This document shows, one piece after another, positions 1 to 11,690 of a DNA stretch of 64,000 nt. Location of the stretch: positions 1,805,284 through 1,869,283 of the forward strand of contig CM044964.1 in assembly GCA_024516035.1 (NCBI GenBank), read 5' to 3'. The translations under genes were made by a program, and so were the position numbers. Each line of letters opens with the position of its first letter. Position 1 is the stretch's first letter. The notes beneath the pieces were generated by a model. The model saw nothing but the letters and a program-made list of their open reading frames with translations. It was not told where the DNA came from and did no database searches. Origin of the DNA: Bactericera cockerelli (lineage: Eukaryota > Arthropoda > Insecta > Hemiptera > Triozidae).

Positions 1-1683
1 GGTGCAGTATTGATCAAACTAGTTGAACAACACGATAGTGGATGGTTTTAGAGACGAAAAAAAAGTATCCACGGTTATCTGGGTTAAAGAGCCATGAATT
101 AAATAAACCGTTTTTGTTTCTTAATTATTTATATTTATAATGTTGAAATAAAAAATATATAATACCTAAGAAGCAAAATAAATTTTATAATGTTTAAATA
201 AAACAAAAAGAGAACAACTTATGCGATAATCATAATTATAAAAAACATATTTTCATTTATTTTATTTTTTTCATAATTTCATCGACAAAAAAATCAATGT
301 TGGTGATAATTTTTCGTGCAAAAAAAACAATGGTCTCACTGATCTTCACAATTTGTAAATGGTTTTCCTATTTCTGCTCGAATATTCCCAAAAATTCCAT
401 CAAGCAAGGAAAACAATATTAAAACAACAATAACAACACAAACAATAACAAAGCTCTTCTGAAATAATAATTGCGTCTCGGAGTTTCTACATTGCTCCGA
501 AAATGCCTCCCAAAATTGAAAGATCCCGGATTATGAGGGTCGCATCTACAATGGGCTTCAGATCTATATTGGAATAAGCTGTAAAGTGCTCGTTGGAAAA
601 TAATTAGCAAATGTACAAAGCTGATGTCGAAGATGACAATGTCTCTTTGTATGGTCTTTTCATGAAAAAAGTTCGATGTGTATCTAACAATCTAACGTAT
701 GGATTCGTGGTTTGAATCCCAGTCGATCCTTGGATTTTTCCTTATTTATATATTTAAGTATGTGAAGTCTTTTTATTTAATTTTTGTTAATAACTATTGT
801 CCTTCAAATTCACTATGAAACAAAAGTCTAAAAGGTAATGGGTTACATATTATGTCTTCACCGGTGTTGTTTGTTAATTACTGCAACTAGCTCTTCTAAA
901 ATACTTGCTCAACTTGGAACATGAACCATCAAACTCCAGGTTTCAAGTCCGCCGCCTTGTCGATCAAAGTGTTGAGCTCGGTCATTGATTGGAGCATGTG
1001 ACCACATGATAGTAAGACGCTTAAGAGTTAGAGATAGAAAATGCGTTGAGGATTAATTTTGCTTGGTTTACTTTACACTAGAAAGTATTGTAATCGTTTC
1101 TGCCCCTGTTTATTATTAGTTTGATAATGGTATTCATTACCTTCAGCATGCTCTCTAAATTTTCTTACCATCTGATGTTGTCAATATTTGTCATTATTAT
1201 GAAGTGTGTCAGTATTTTTTTCCTCACCGACTTCAATAGCTCAGTCAGCCTCAGTCATTAAGACAGACTAGCAACCAGAGCTCGTTGTTCGAGTAACAAG
1301 CTCCAATAATTTTACTAACTTGTCTTCTTTTTTCTTACCTTTTCCTAAACTTAATTGAGGCCAGCATTATTAGATAAAGTCTTGTCCCTCACTTTATTCA
1401 GTCTTGGTCGTCTTCCATCTTCCACATCTTCTCTCTCTTTCTCTACAGATAAGTTTGGGCCTCCTTCTTTTCTCCTTCTCCCAAATTCAAGTTTCTCAAA
1501 TTTCCTACTCGCATAGTTTTCACCTTATCTCTCAATGTGTCCATTTCTGTCGACTTCTTCGTAAAGCTCCTAGCTTCAAATTTTCAGAAGAGTGACATCA
1601 CTCCGGTGATTAAACAATTTATGAGTTTCATATCATGATAATCTAATTAATTTCCCGTCTTATGCTGTCAATTATGACCCTCC
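1..1683. other. 3' flank of the transporter gene, no gene seen
   Basis: AT-rich DNA downstream of the minus-strand transporter stop codon. Only short chance ORFs are present. A B-box-like stretch (ggtttgaatcccag, near 710) could be a decayed tRNA-derived SINE, and 1230-1310 has a vaguely similar tRNA-like stretch. Neither is good enough to call. Confidence 0.5.
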
Positions 1684-2789
1684 TCATTTCCTGAGGAAAT
1701 GCTGCTGGATTTGGTGTAGCGTCCTATTCTCAGTTTCAGGCATTCGGAAGTAAATATACACAATGCCAAGGACGCCCGTGGAGGCGTACATACAAATGGT
1801 GCACGCCAGTCCAATGACGCCCGTCATACTGAGGTAGGCTTTGGTGAAAAAGAACTGCAGCAAAAATGCCGAGCCCGCACACACACCACACGCAATACCG
1901 CGCACTTCTAGCGGAAACACCTCACTCATAAGTATCCATGGCAACTGAAGAATACCATAGCCTTGAAGGAACGAGTTCATGTAGATACAGTAGATCGGGA
2001 TACGAGACTCAGAGACCCGAGTGTACGCGAAGTACCCAAGCGTGAAGCTGACCACTGCGTTGACGGCAAGCGCTAGTATAGATAGTCGACGCTTCCCTAG
2101 TCTGTTGATTGTGACTGCGCAGAGGAAGAAGCCTAGGATGTTGAGAACGCTTGTGGCGATGAGGACATCGTCTGTGTTGATTTTGTCGTCGTACATTTGA
2201 ATGATCTCCATGAGGAACGGTCGGATTGGAGTTAGAGATGCAATGGTTGTGATGGCGACGATTGTGAGCACCATCCTTAGTGGACGGTAGATTTCTTCGT
2301 TTCGCACGGTGTAGCGGATAAGGTTGAGGACAGTTTTTGGGTGTTTGACTTTGACAATAGTATACGCCAACTCTTCGGATGGTTCATGTGTGTCTTTAAC
2401 GTTAGGAGCAGATTTATTTCTGTAATTTACACCAATACCTAGGGAAAATTCCCTTTCTTCTTGCATATTTCTTTTGTTGTTTTCAGAGTATTGTATACCA
2501 TTACGATCATATTGCCGTCGTAGAGGAACGGCTTGAATATCATTCCTGTCTTTAACTGCAGTGTCGAATCTGATAGATTTTCTCCTTGTGTGGGTGACTC
2601 CATTGGCGGGTAGTTTTTCTTCGAATGCTTCACCTATGATGGTATCGTTGTGGTCACTGAGCTCTTCAACAGATTGGACTTGGTCCATGTTGTATCCTTG
2701 CCTCACTTTTGTGTTTATGTACAGTACGTTGCTTTCGTGAGTAATGCTCACCAGCTGTTCAAGTTCGCTATCGATGTTCTGCATTGTTT
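1684..2789 (-). CDS. Sugar (trehalose-type) transporter, exon 4 (C-terminal half)
   Basis: Last coding exon, residues 425-792 of the deduced 792-aa MFS sugar transporter. The acceptor is ctcaacag at 2790-2791 and the exon enters in phase 1, matching the single leftover base of exon 3. The first ~140 residues form a large hydrophilic central loop (TM6-TM7 loop), longer than the usual 60-70 residues of the family. Six membrane segments follow, with family marks: a charged NRLGKRRL turn, the SEVFPLEVRG motif after TM10, and a terminal PETENRT motif equivalent to the PETKG signature. A stop is at 1684-1686. The family moves hexoses or trehalose across the plasma membrane. Substrate cannot be read from sequence, and a Tret1-like assignment is an inference. 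Confidence 0.9.
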
Positions 2790-3877
2790 CTGTTGAGAAA
2801 TGAAAGTTGGTAAATATCAAACAGGTATTCTTTTTTTGATTGGGATAGTACTTATATAAATTATGACTATGAGAGAAAAAAAAAACACTGCCAATTATGA
2901 ACACAAAACTTCCTCGTGATTGCTTCACATTGTAAACACGTGCCAATTTTGAGATTTTATAGAAAATTACTTGTATCTCCAAAACGGCTCAACCGATTTT
3001 CTTCAAATTTGTTTTATATGGTAGAATATCATTTTTTCTACATTCTAGATTCCACAAAAAATTCTGTATCGGCAAGTCGTAGTCCTTATTTTTTTACTTT
3101 TTTGTCCAAAATTTCGGAATTTCTTAAATATCAGAGTTAAATTATAATTATTTTGAAAATAAATATAAATAACCTTTGTAAAACAATAATATGCATATTC
3201 TTACAAAATTTCATCGAAATCGGGTGTACCGTTCACGAGATATAAGCGTTTAAGTAAAAAGTTAGTGGTCAGGCGCATGGTCTCTTTCACCTAGAACCGC
3301 TGGTATGAATTCGATGAATTTAAAATGGGACCATCTACAGAATATCTCCTAGATATGTGCAAAATTTCATTAAAATCGGTCGAGTAGTTTCCGAGATTTG
3401 CGCGTTACAAGGAATCGTTTTAACAGACCGACGGATCGACAGACCGACAGACCGACAGACCGACAGACCGACAGACGGACACAAAACCAAATTTACTCAG
3501 TAGGTTATGAAACGTCCAGAAATATGAAAAAAATTGAAATCGGAGCAAAAAAATATTTTTTTTTAGAAAAACGAACACAATACTTCCGATTTCTAATATT
3601 AGAAATTTCTCGGAAGTAAAATTAGTATGTACTTTTACAGCATATTTGATAATAATATTTACGAGTAAACGTTTGAATGAAATGTATAATATCGATGTTA
3701 ACGCAATTATTTTCAATATTGGCAACTCCCCTTTTACTTCCGAGAAATTTCTAATATTAGAAATCGGAAGTAAAAGGGGAGTTTTTATTATTATACTAGG
3801 TTTATTTCCAAATTCATTAGAAACTAATCATCTATGATAAATAAATAAAAATATGCAATTAAAAAAAAACATCTCAC
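2790..3877. repeat. Intron 3 of the transporter, mostly an interspersed repeat
   Basis: About 1.1 kb. Positions ~2880-3780 are a dispersed repeat: its beginning (acactgccaattatg...cacgtgccaattttgag) and its end (aaattgaaatcggagcaaaa...cgaacacaatac) recur at 41793-41993 as an internally deleted copy, and the end alone recurs near 14040, 60460 and 61980. It includes sequence of the 'aaaacggctcaaccgatttt' type common in insect repeats. Near its end are two copies of a near-palindrome (acttccgagaaatttctaatattag...) at ~3587-3620 and ~3729-3775 in opposite orientation. No protein of the element is visible. Confidence 0.6.
3424..3480. repeat. Octamer microsatellite (cagaccga)n
   Basis: About seven tandem copies of an 8-bp unit (cagaccga) inside the intron 3 repeat, with two variant units at the edges. 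Confidence 0.85.
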
Positions 3878-4090
3878 CTGACTGAACATTATCCGCGTCC
3901 TTTCTGATCCACCCGCGAAGCCACATCAACGATTTTTTGGCGTCCGCCGCACGACCCTTGGACACCAAGTACACAGGAGACTCGGGTAGAAACCCAATGA
4001 CGCAGAGACTGATGGAGGGAATGACGCCACTCAACAGGAAAGTTGTTCTCCAGGAGGTGTAAGTGTAGAGAACGTAGACGACTAGACCTC
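3878..4090 (-). CDS. Sugar transporter, exon 3
   Basis: 213-bp exon, residues 354-424. The acceptor is atttcag at 4091-4092 and the donor is gtgaga at 3872-3877. Phase is 1 on both sides, matching exons 2 and 4. It encodes TM5-TM6 and the loop after TM6, with the family motif PESPVYLV (residues 389-396) equivalent to PESPRWL, followed by the charged intracellular helix. The conserved SWRTT turn before TM6 is also visible. The exon is separated from exon 2 by almost 26 kb of repeat-filled intron. Confidence 0.88.
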
Positions 4091-4246
4091 CTGAAATGTC
4101 AAAGTGAGGCATACATATTTAAGCAGTTAAAGGTGACGCGTGAACTGTCAATCAGGAGAGATTGCCTGAAATAACAAGAGGGTGAGAAATGACATGTACA
4201 TTGTACAATGACTAAATGTATACTGATCTTTCAAAGTGAAGCACAC

Positions 4247-4375
4247 CTTGTTTATTTTTTATTTTTATTGATAAACATTTGGATCAAGCTTTATTTACAT
4301 CTTTTATATACAATGAACATGGTAACAAGTTAGAAATAAATATAAGCAAAGCCTGATCAAGGGTGGTGATAATGC
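4247..4375 (-). repeat. 3' end of a LINE, 5'-truncated (family R2)
   Basis: Read on the minus strand this runs from 'gcattatcaccacccttgatcaggctttg' through an AATAAA-containing end 'aaataaagcttgatcc'. The same 3' end occurs at 45364-45500 and 61285-61410 on the plus strand, and in part near 36690-36760. Copies share the 3' end but start at different points, as 5'-truncated retroposons do. Confidence 0.6.
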
Positions 4376-4379
4376 TTTC

Positions 4380-5640
4380 GGCACTCTCTTTTAGAGAAAG
4401 CAAATTTACAGAAAGCAAACGTCTAGAACTCTAGACCAACTGAAGTGTTGACAATGTAATAACATAATTTATTACACGGACTTTAAAGTGAATTATTGAT
4501 TGTTCAAACCGGAGGTCAAGAATAGGGCCTGTTTTTTTCGTCCAAAACAAAAAAGAAGATATAAGATAAAGATGATGAGACCACATATTAAAAGCGAGTC
4601 AGAACAACAGTAGTTAGGGAAGGTATAGAAAACGAGTACAGCCATTAACTTTACCTTTATCTTTAACTTAACCTCTATTTTGATGCTCATATATAACACA
4701 ACTCTCTGACAATCTATATTTTCAATCCTAACACTACGAGGGAATATCATTCCTAGTTTCAAGAAGTGTTAATATCCTGCAACTGGTAATAAAAGAAAAT
4801 GACATCTGTCTCTTGTACAAAATAATATCTGTTCCAAAATCACCCCTCTGAAAAGTTCAATCTCCCCCTCCAGCATTGAGATTCATAATCTACGCCGAGT
4901 AAATGAAGAGTACACAATTAATTCCGAATATTTGGCTAAAAGTTCGTCGATTAGCTCTTCAAAATTTCCAGCAAAGTTCAATTTGAAGCCAAAGTTTGGT
5001 TCTCAATTATTTCACCATTAGAAGGAAATAGATTTTTGCATGATTTGACGAAAGTTATTTTTAATTGAAGGGGTTTTGTACACTTAGGAATTTAGAAATG
5101 TAACCAACATTTCGACATTCCAAAAGCCTTTGACTCTGTTGAGACGACTGAAGAGGATTTGAATTTCAAGTGTTCCTTTAATTATTTTTGTCGGTTCTCT
5201 CATTCCTGTTTATTCCTATCCTTTAGTTCCTTTACCCTCTTTTTAATTTCTTCTCATGTACTTTCTCCTCCTTTTGTCCTATCTATTTTAATCAACCTAT
5301 TATTTTACTTATTATCTTCTCCTTCTTTATCTTTTTCTCACTCTCCTCTTCTTTTTCCAACTCAATCTCCTTACCAATCTGCTTTCTCTGCGCTTTACCG
5401 AATGCTTCAAATAATCATTCGTACGTTTTGTTTTCATATTTTCGTCCGTTCTTTTTGTCATTCTTAATTTTGTTGCCCGTCACCATTGTTGTAGTAACTT
5501 CTCCCTACTTTTAGCTCTGTAACTCATGGGGTCCCTTTCAGTTTGCTTGTCCCCTCCCTGTCTCCTTGCTTGTCTTCTTTTACTCCTGGTCCACCTCTTT
5601 CTAGTAGCTAGATTATCTGCCTACTCACTTTTTAACACCT
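4380..5640. other. Intron 2 stretch with no recognised element
   Basis: AT-rich intronic DNA with a pyrimidine-rich half (5160-5600). The short ORFs here are low complexity. Nothing is supported. Confidence 0.4.
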
Positions 5641-5800
5641 GGTAAGGTGCATTGGTAGTCAAGTGGTTGACCCGCTAGTCTGGTAATCCAGGTAGCGCAG
5701 ATATTAATTGGTCCGAATCACACCCAGTGCATGAGTTTTTCCTCATCAATTTGAGTTTGATAATAATAAGACTCCGAGGGTTAGGTGGTAGAAAATTATT
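5640..5800 (+). repeat. Decayed tRNA-derived SINE relic
   Basis: A tRNA-like head (ggtagtcaagtggttgac, then a degenerate 'ggtccgaatcac' in B-box position) is followed by 'gagggttaggtggtagaaa', which is also seen at 39990 and 44359. It looks like a remnant of a tRNA-headed SINE or a LINE tail. Low confidence. Confidence 0.3.
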
Positions 5801-6539
5801 TTCATTATTTTTATGAAGCTCTTTATAATAAGAACATATGTAGGTATATACAAACAAATAATGGTAAATATTAAAATATATAATTTATATAAATAGGAAT
5901 AAAATAAACAAAATATATACATATGTCTCAACCTCGCCTGGTTATTATTATTGTTATTATTATTAACTCCTTCTCCGTCCCCTCTCATTTTCCTTGTGTC
6001 CTACTATTTATTTCTTAGAGTATCTCATTCTCCTGGTTTACATCTTACAACACTGTTTTACCCTTTACAATTCTGCCATTAGTACAGCCAGAGATATCAG
6101 TCTACTCTCTTTAGAAAATCTTTCCACCAGACTTGTTATACGTAATGATATAAAAATATTTCTTGTGTCAAAGTTGACAGTATGTCGGATGAACTTACAA
6201 CTCACAATTGTGACTCGAGTATTGCAAATTGCCTTGGGAGTTGCAAACAAGTTTTTTTTTCTGACAGCGCAGCGTCTGTATGGATATCTGAGAGTCAATT
6301 GAGTAGAGATGTCAAAGAGTCTGGATTTGCTAGAAACCCTGAGTGTCAATTGAGGAGTGGTGTCAGGTAGTCGGGATTTCTGAAAACCCTGTGAGTGAGT
6401 AGAGATGTCAGGGCATGGATTGATTGTAGGCAAAAAGTTGAACCCTTTGAAAATGTCAGAAGTGTTCGAAACAAGTTGCATGCATTTTTCAAGTCTATAA
6501 ATGGTAGAGAAATGTAATGTTTGTAGATGTTTGTTGAAG

Positions 6540-7195
6540 GGGAGAAGAGGAGAGAATGAAAGAAAAGGAAAGAGCCCGAGGAAAGGTAATTGAGGGTGAA
6601 TAAAAAGGAAAAAAGGGAGGTAATAAATAACGAGGAGGTTTAAGAAAACTAAAGAGAGAGCGAGCGAGAGAGAGAGAAGGAGATAGAGAGAGATAGATAG
6701 ATAGAAAGAGAGAGAGAGATATTATAATAATATGAATAGATAAAGAACAAATGGACACCTATGAAGAAGAGAAAGAAAGAAAAACTAATGTAAGGAGAGT
6801 ATTTACACAGAAATAGTGAGAATAAGAGAAGAGATAAGGGGAGAAAAAGACACAAGCAGAAATGCTGAAAAAGGTAAAGCCGATTAGATAGAGAACGAAT
6901 AGGTAGAGAGGAACAGAGAGAAGAAAAATATTAGTCTGGAGATATGGAAAAAAATTGAGAAGAAGAAAACTGAGACGATAAAACTATCGAGAAAAAAATA
7001 GTGAGAAAGGTAAAAAAAGAAAAAAGAGAAAGAAATGTCAATGCTAAATAGAAGAAAAACGAAATAATTGGTGAGTGATTTGATAATAGAATAGTACAAT
7101 GTGAATTAAGAGAAAACAGTGAAAGAACAAGTAAAAGAAATTGAAATAGAAAGAGAAAAAAAGCAAATAAAAAGAGAGGAATTTTGAAAAGTCGT

Positions 7196-7235
<40 letters not shown>

Positions 7236-7300
7236 GAGAGATAGAGATAGAGATAGAGAGAGAGAAAGAGAGACAGAGATAGAATAAGTGAGAAAAGTCC
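6540..7300. repeat. Purine-rich (GA) low-complexity region
   Basis: About 760 bp strongly biased to A and G on the plus strand, with clean (GA)n and (GATA)-like runs at 6650-6720 and 7197-7285. Long ORFs in the opposite strand here are Ser/Leu/Phe-rich artefacts. Confidence 0.85.
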
Positions 7301-8334
7301 TGAAAGGGATGAAACGAAAGAGGGAAGGGATTAAAGTTTGTCACAACTTCCAAGAAAACTAAATGAATTATTAACGCGATTGTTCCAAGCTTGAAATTGA
7401 AGTTATATACCGAATGACCTTTGTTTGAAATTCTCTGACTCCATCAGGCGCACAACAGGGAACTGCAGCACCCCGAGAGAAAAAAGAAAAAGAGTACACA
7501 GTAAAAAAGCTAGTTCGTACACAGTAAAAATCATCACCAACATATTTCTAGAATTATTAATAAAAATCGAAATAAATGCTGCCAGTGTGTTGGGAGCATT
7601 ACCATCAGAAGAATTGACTTCCATGTTCTATCTGTAAACTTTAATATTAAAAAAAAAAAAAAAATGAAGATAGAAAACACTTGGCTTTTTTTCAAATTAT
7701 TTCGATGTTTATTTGTTTCACCAAGAGTTGTGTGTAATCATAAGTTTTTTTTCTAAGAACTTATATATTTCTTTATTAATAGAACAAAATACATATAAAC
7801 TCTGATGTTTCGTGTAAATATAGGCCGGTTGGCTGGCGCTATTTGACGAGCGATCGCCTCCCGGCGAGCTTGTTATAATTGGCATGGTAAAGAAACTCAA
7901 ACTCTTTAGATACTGAAAGGCGACTATATAAATGGCTTTTAAGTTCAGTTTAATGTGACAACACCCTCTAAATTTTTTCCCAACTTCCGCGCCTGGCTGC
8001 ACCCAATGGTCGTAAATATTAATGTCTGTTTTTGTCATTCGCTTTTTGTTGGAACTAATTGGTTGCACGTTTTCAAATTGAACGAAAGCTTGGTTTTTTG
8101 CTTTCTCGACGTCTCTTTCAAGGTTTTTCAATACGAGTGTTTTGCTAAAGTGTTTAATTTTAAGTAAGAAATGTGCTACCTGCTGCGCCCTCACTCAGCC
8201 TGAGTTGGGTCGAGAAGAACCAGCATCACCAAGGTTTGACTCTGAGAGTCATTTAGCACATCCTGCCTGTTTCAGTGGTTTTACAGTGTGGGCGTGTTTT
8301 TCGTCTTTTTTTATTCTTTTTTAGGTCAACTGCA

Positions 8335-8520
8335 TGGTCAACTATTATTATTATATAAATCTTTATTAGGAGGACAAAGTAATGTACAGTATTTACAGTA
8401 TAAAATTAAGAAAAAAAAAAAAAAAAAACAAAGAAGAGAAGAACACGAATGTCCTAACTAAAAGGTGGGGTTATTGTCTTCAGCAATTTCTTCCACCCAA
8501 CCCTAAATTGGTGGAAGAAA
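8335..8520 (-). repeat. LINE 3' end with (TTA)n tail (family R1)
   Basis: On the minus strand this ends in the motif 'gggttgggtggaagaaattgct...caataacccc', followed by an A/T region and a (TAA)n tail. The same 3' end is scattered through the window (9672-9765, 30831-30985, 31165-31305, 34270-34355, 46198-46370, 63950-64000), in both orientations, always with the same end and variable beginning. Confidence 0.55.
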
Positions 8521-8630
8521 TATATGACGACGGGGGTTTTACCCTCCATTCGATGGAAACTTACAACCAGCTACTTAAATTTACCTCACCCATCCTGAAG
8601 GGTCCAGGAATAACCAGGGTTTGAATTTGG
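8515..8630 (-). repeat. SINE core domain fragment
   Basis: Reverse-complement match to the shared SINE body (gggtgaggt..aatgtggtagctggt..cgaatggagggtaaaacc) found in the tRNA-headed SINE at 13553 and the 5S-headed SINEs at 23582 and 37426. The head is not preserved. Confidence 0.5.
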
Positions 8631-9389
8631 TGAGGAGATTATTCACACTTTGGACTGGCCCTCTCTTAGCCCCGACCTGAACCCGATCGAGCATCTTTGG
8701 GACCAACTAAAACGAAGTGTTCGAGGCAGAATACCGGCTTTTGTTAAAAATAAAAAAAGCATGTTTTCTTCTTTTTTGACATCCTCTAGTAAAATTTCAT
8801 TTTGACGCCTTCTAGTAGGTCTTTTTTTCAAATCAAATCACAAAATTGTAGACAACAAAATTTACAACATTTAAGACTTCTTACGACTCGATGGAAAAAG
8901 TGATTTCGAAGATATCGCAGCTTTGGAGGAGGAAAAAGTTTGATTCGCTTTTCCTGCTCTCAAGTGTATGAGAAAATTATTGGCAGTAATAAAATAAGAC
9001 GAATGACAGAGCTTTCGTAATATTACAACTTTGTAGTTGAGTTGGTGACAGCCCCATTGATCTCCAACCGTGTTTAGAAGATGTTCAAATGTGAACGCAA
9101 GAGACAGGGGTAGATACATTTCGCACAAAGGATTTTGCAAAGGCAGGAACGAATACTAATCTTGTCATTTCAAATTTCGCTAGGGGTGTATTCTGAATTT
9201 CACCAGGGAATAATTTCACATTCCGCAACGCGAATATTAGTTTCCTGAACTTTTGAAAGGTAGTCGAAATTCCTTTAGGAGTAGAGGAAGGTAGGATTAT
9301 TACATTTTGAGTTTGTCGACATTTTCAGTCAGAATGAGACTGATAATCTCAGGAGCACAACTGCGTATCTTGATAGAAATTTGTGTATA

Positions 9390-9765
9390 CCAAACCCACA
9401 GGCTGGGTGAGGTTGATGTGGATAGCTGGTTTGTGACTTTTCAGCGAATTGAGGCTAAAACCCTTGTCTTGATTGACCAACACGTGAGAGATGAGTTTAT
9501 TATATATATCTCCCTTGCCTTTATCCCATATTAGCTTATGTTGCTTTTGGGGTCGGCATTGTTCAACCTCATGGTTGAGGTTGGTAGGGTGGAGCACGTT
9601 TTTTATGGCTGGATGCCCTTCCTAACGCCAACAATTCTATTTGGTTTTAACGTCCTGATCTGGACGGGGGTTTTAATAATAATAACTCTTTATTGACAAG
9701 AATAATATTGACAAAGGGCGTGATTATTGCCTGAGGCAATCTCTGCCATCAAACCCATACGGTTA
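9390..9765. repeat. SINE core fragment followed by a reversed LINE R1 tail
   Basis: Positions 9400-9470 match the SINE body in plus orientation (caggctgggtgaggttgatgtgg). Positions 9672-9765 are the minus-strand R1 LINE tail, with 'ataactctttattgacaagaataatattgac', a near copy of 34300-34345 in the other orientation. Confidence 0.5.
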
Positions 9766-9876
9766 CCACTTATTTGATATCAAGAAGTAAAGTGTTACTG
9801 ATATTCCATAATATATTTAAAAAAAAAGAAAAAAATGTATAAATATAGGTAGGTATATATAAAAGAGAGAATATAA

Positions 9877-11541
9877 TACAGGGTGTCCCACCAAACTTGG
9901 ACACCTCAAATTACTCGGCCCCTGAAAGAGTTTTTGAAAAATAAAAATCTTAGGGTACATGGTCTAATTATGCGGTTTCAGTCATGAAATTTTTTTTATA
10001 CAGGGTGGTTCAAAAGTCAGAAATTGAGGTGTCAACTTTCGATTTTTAAATGGATCGACCTAAATTTTATTTGATAAATTTACTTCTAAATGGTTCCTGA
10101 GTACTTTTTTAAACAAAAATTTTACATACAGGGTGGTTTTTTTTTTGACCAATTTTTTTTCTAAATCTCGAATAACTTAAGTTTGTTTAATTTTTTCGAT
10201 AACAAGAATAGAAAGTGTTTGTGTGATGAAAACACACACTTTCAATTGGCATCAAAATTTTTTATACAGGGTGGTTCACAAGTGAAATGATGACTTGATT
10301 TTTTTAAAAACTAAGTTTTTTTAATTTTTTATTTGGGATTAATAATTCTAACCTAATTTTACACATTTTTTGTTAGTAATATCGAAAAACAAAACTAAAG
10401 TGTTGTACAGGGTGAGACATAATTTTTTTGTGACACCCTGTATATGGGCAGTCAAAGAGACGTAAAATTAAATATAAAAACTAAATGTGCAAGAAAAACT
10501 TTGATTTTTAATTATATCAAAAAGTTATGGTGTTTTAACTAATATTGTCACAATTGTCACATGGACCACCCTGTAGATATTTTCTTAAAATATCATATGG
10601 GTAGTCGAAATTGTCTAAAATTCAACGAGGAGTCCAAATCTGAAAGAAAAAAATGGATTCAAAAAGCCATTTTCAATTTTGTGTCTACACCTACCTACTT
10701 TTTATTTCTAGTTTTAAAATCATTCAGTTTGTACACCAAATTGAAAATGGCTTCAAAATTCGTGTTTTTTACTTGCTTTTCCCCACGATTCGAAGTCTTC
10801 GTTGAATTTTATACAACCTCGAGTACCCACATGATAGTTTAAGAGAATATCTACAGGGTGGTCCATGCAACAATATTAGTTAAAATACCATAACTTTTTG
10901 ATATCATTAAAAATCAAAGTTTTTCTTGCATATTTAGTATTTATATTTAATTTTACGTCTCTTTGACTGCCCATATACAGGGTGTCACAAAAAAATTATG
11001 TCTCACCCTGTACAACACTTTAGTTTTGTTTTTCGATATGATTAACAAAAAATGTGTAAAATTAGGTTAGAATTATTAATCCCAAATAAAAAATTAAAAA
11101 AACTTAGTTTTAAAAAAAATCAAGTAATTATTTCACTTGTGAACCACCCTGTATAAAATTTTTTGATGCCAATTGAAAGTGTGTGTTTTCGTCACACAAA
11201 CACTTTCTATTCTTGTTATCGAAAAATTTAAACAAACTTGAGTTATTCGAGATTTAGAAAAAAAATTGGTCGAAAAAAAACCACCCTGTATGTAAAATTT
11301 TTCTTTAAAAAAGTACTCAGGAACCATTTAGAAGTAAATTTATCAAATAAAATTCAGGTCGATCCATTTAAAAATCGAAAGTTGACACCTCAATTTCTGA
11401 CTTTTGAACCACCCTGTATAAAAAAAAATTCATGACTGAAACTGCATAATTAGACCATGTACCCTAAGATTTTTTATTTTTCAAAAACTCTTTCAGGGGC
11501 CGAGTAATTTGAGGTGTCCAAGTTTGGTGGGACACCCTGTA
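9877..11541. mobile_element. Fold-back element FB1 (1.66 kb, almost wholly palindromic)
   Basis: The sequence from TACAGGGTGTCCC (9877) reads almost identically on the other strand from its right end (...GGGACACCCTGTA, 11541). The two arms are each about 820 bp with only a short asymmetric centre near 10710. TA at both edges fits a TA target duplication. Inside each arm the terminal box 'acagggtg' recurs every 125-140 bp (about 9878, 10000, 10128, 10266, 10406) and once inverted (about 10433). There is no transposase ORF, so it is non-autonomous. Superfamily is not certain; TA duplication would fit Tc1/mariner-like mobilisation. Confidence 0.8.
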
Positions 11542-11564
11542 TATTATATCCGGGTGAGGAAACA

Positions 11565-11690
11565 GAAGAAAAAAAAAAAAAAAAAAAAAAAGAAGGAGGA
11601 CAAGAAAATAAGGAGGAAGAAGAAAAGAAGGAAGAAGAAGAAAAGAAGGAAGAAGAAGGAAGAAGGAGCCAGTACTCAATTTTCAAACCG
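11565..11690. repeat. Poly-A and GAA-type low-complexity tract
   Basis: A run of about 25 A followed by (GAAGAAGAAAAGAAG)-like repeats. On the minus strand this lies directly after the LINE stop codon and before FB1. It is probably the expanded tail region of that LINE. Confidence 0.6.

Noticed and set aside
1684..2982. Start of the 432-codon ORF at 2982 as a real N-terminus
   Set aside because: The part before 2789 is intron 3 sequence and repeat; the acceptor at 2790 and phase agreement with exon 3 show it is an internal exon.
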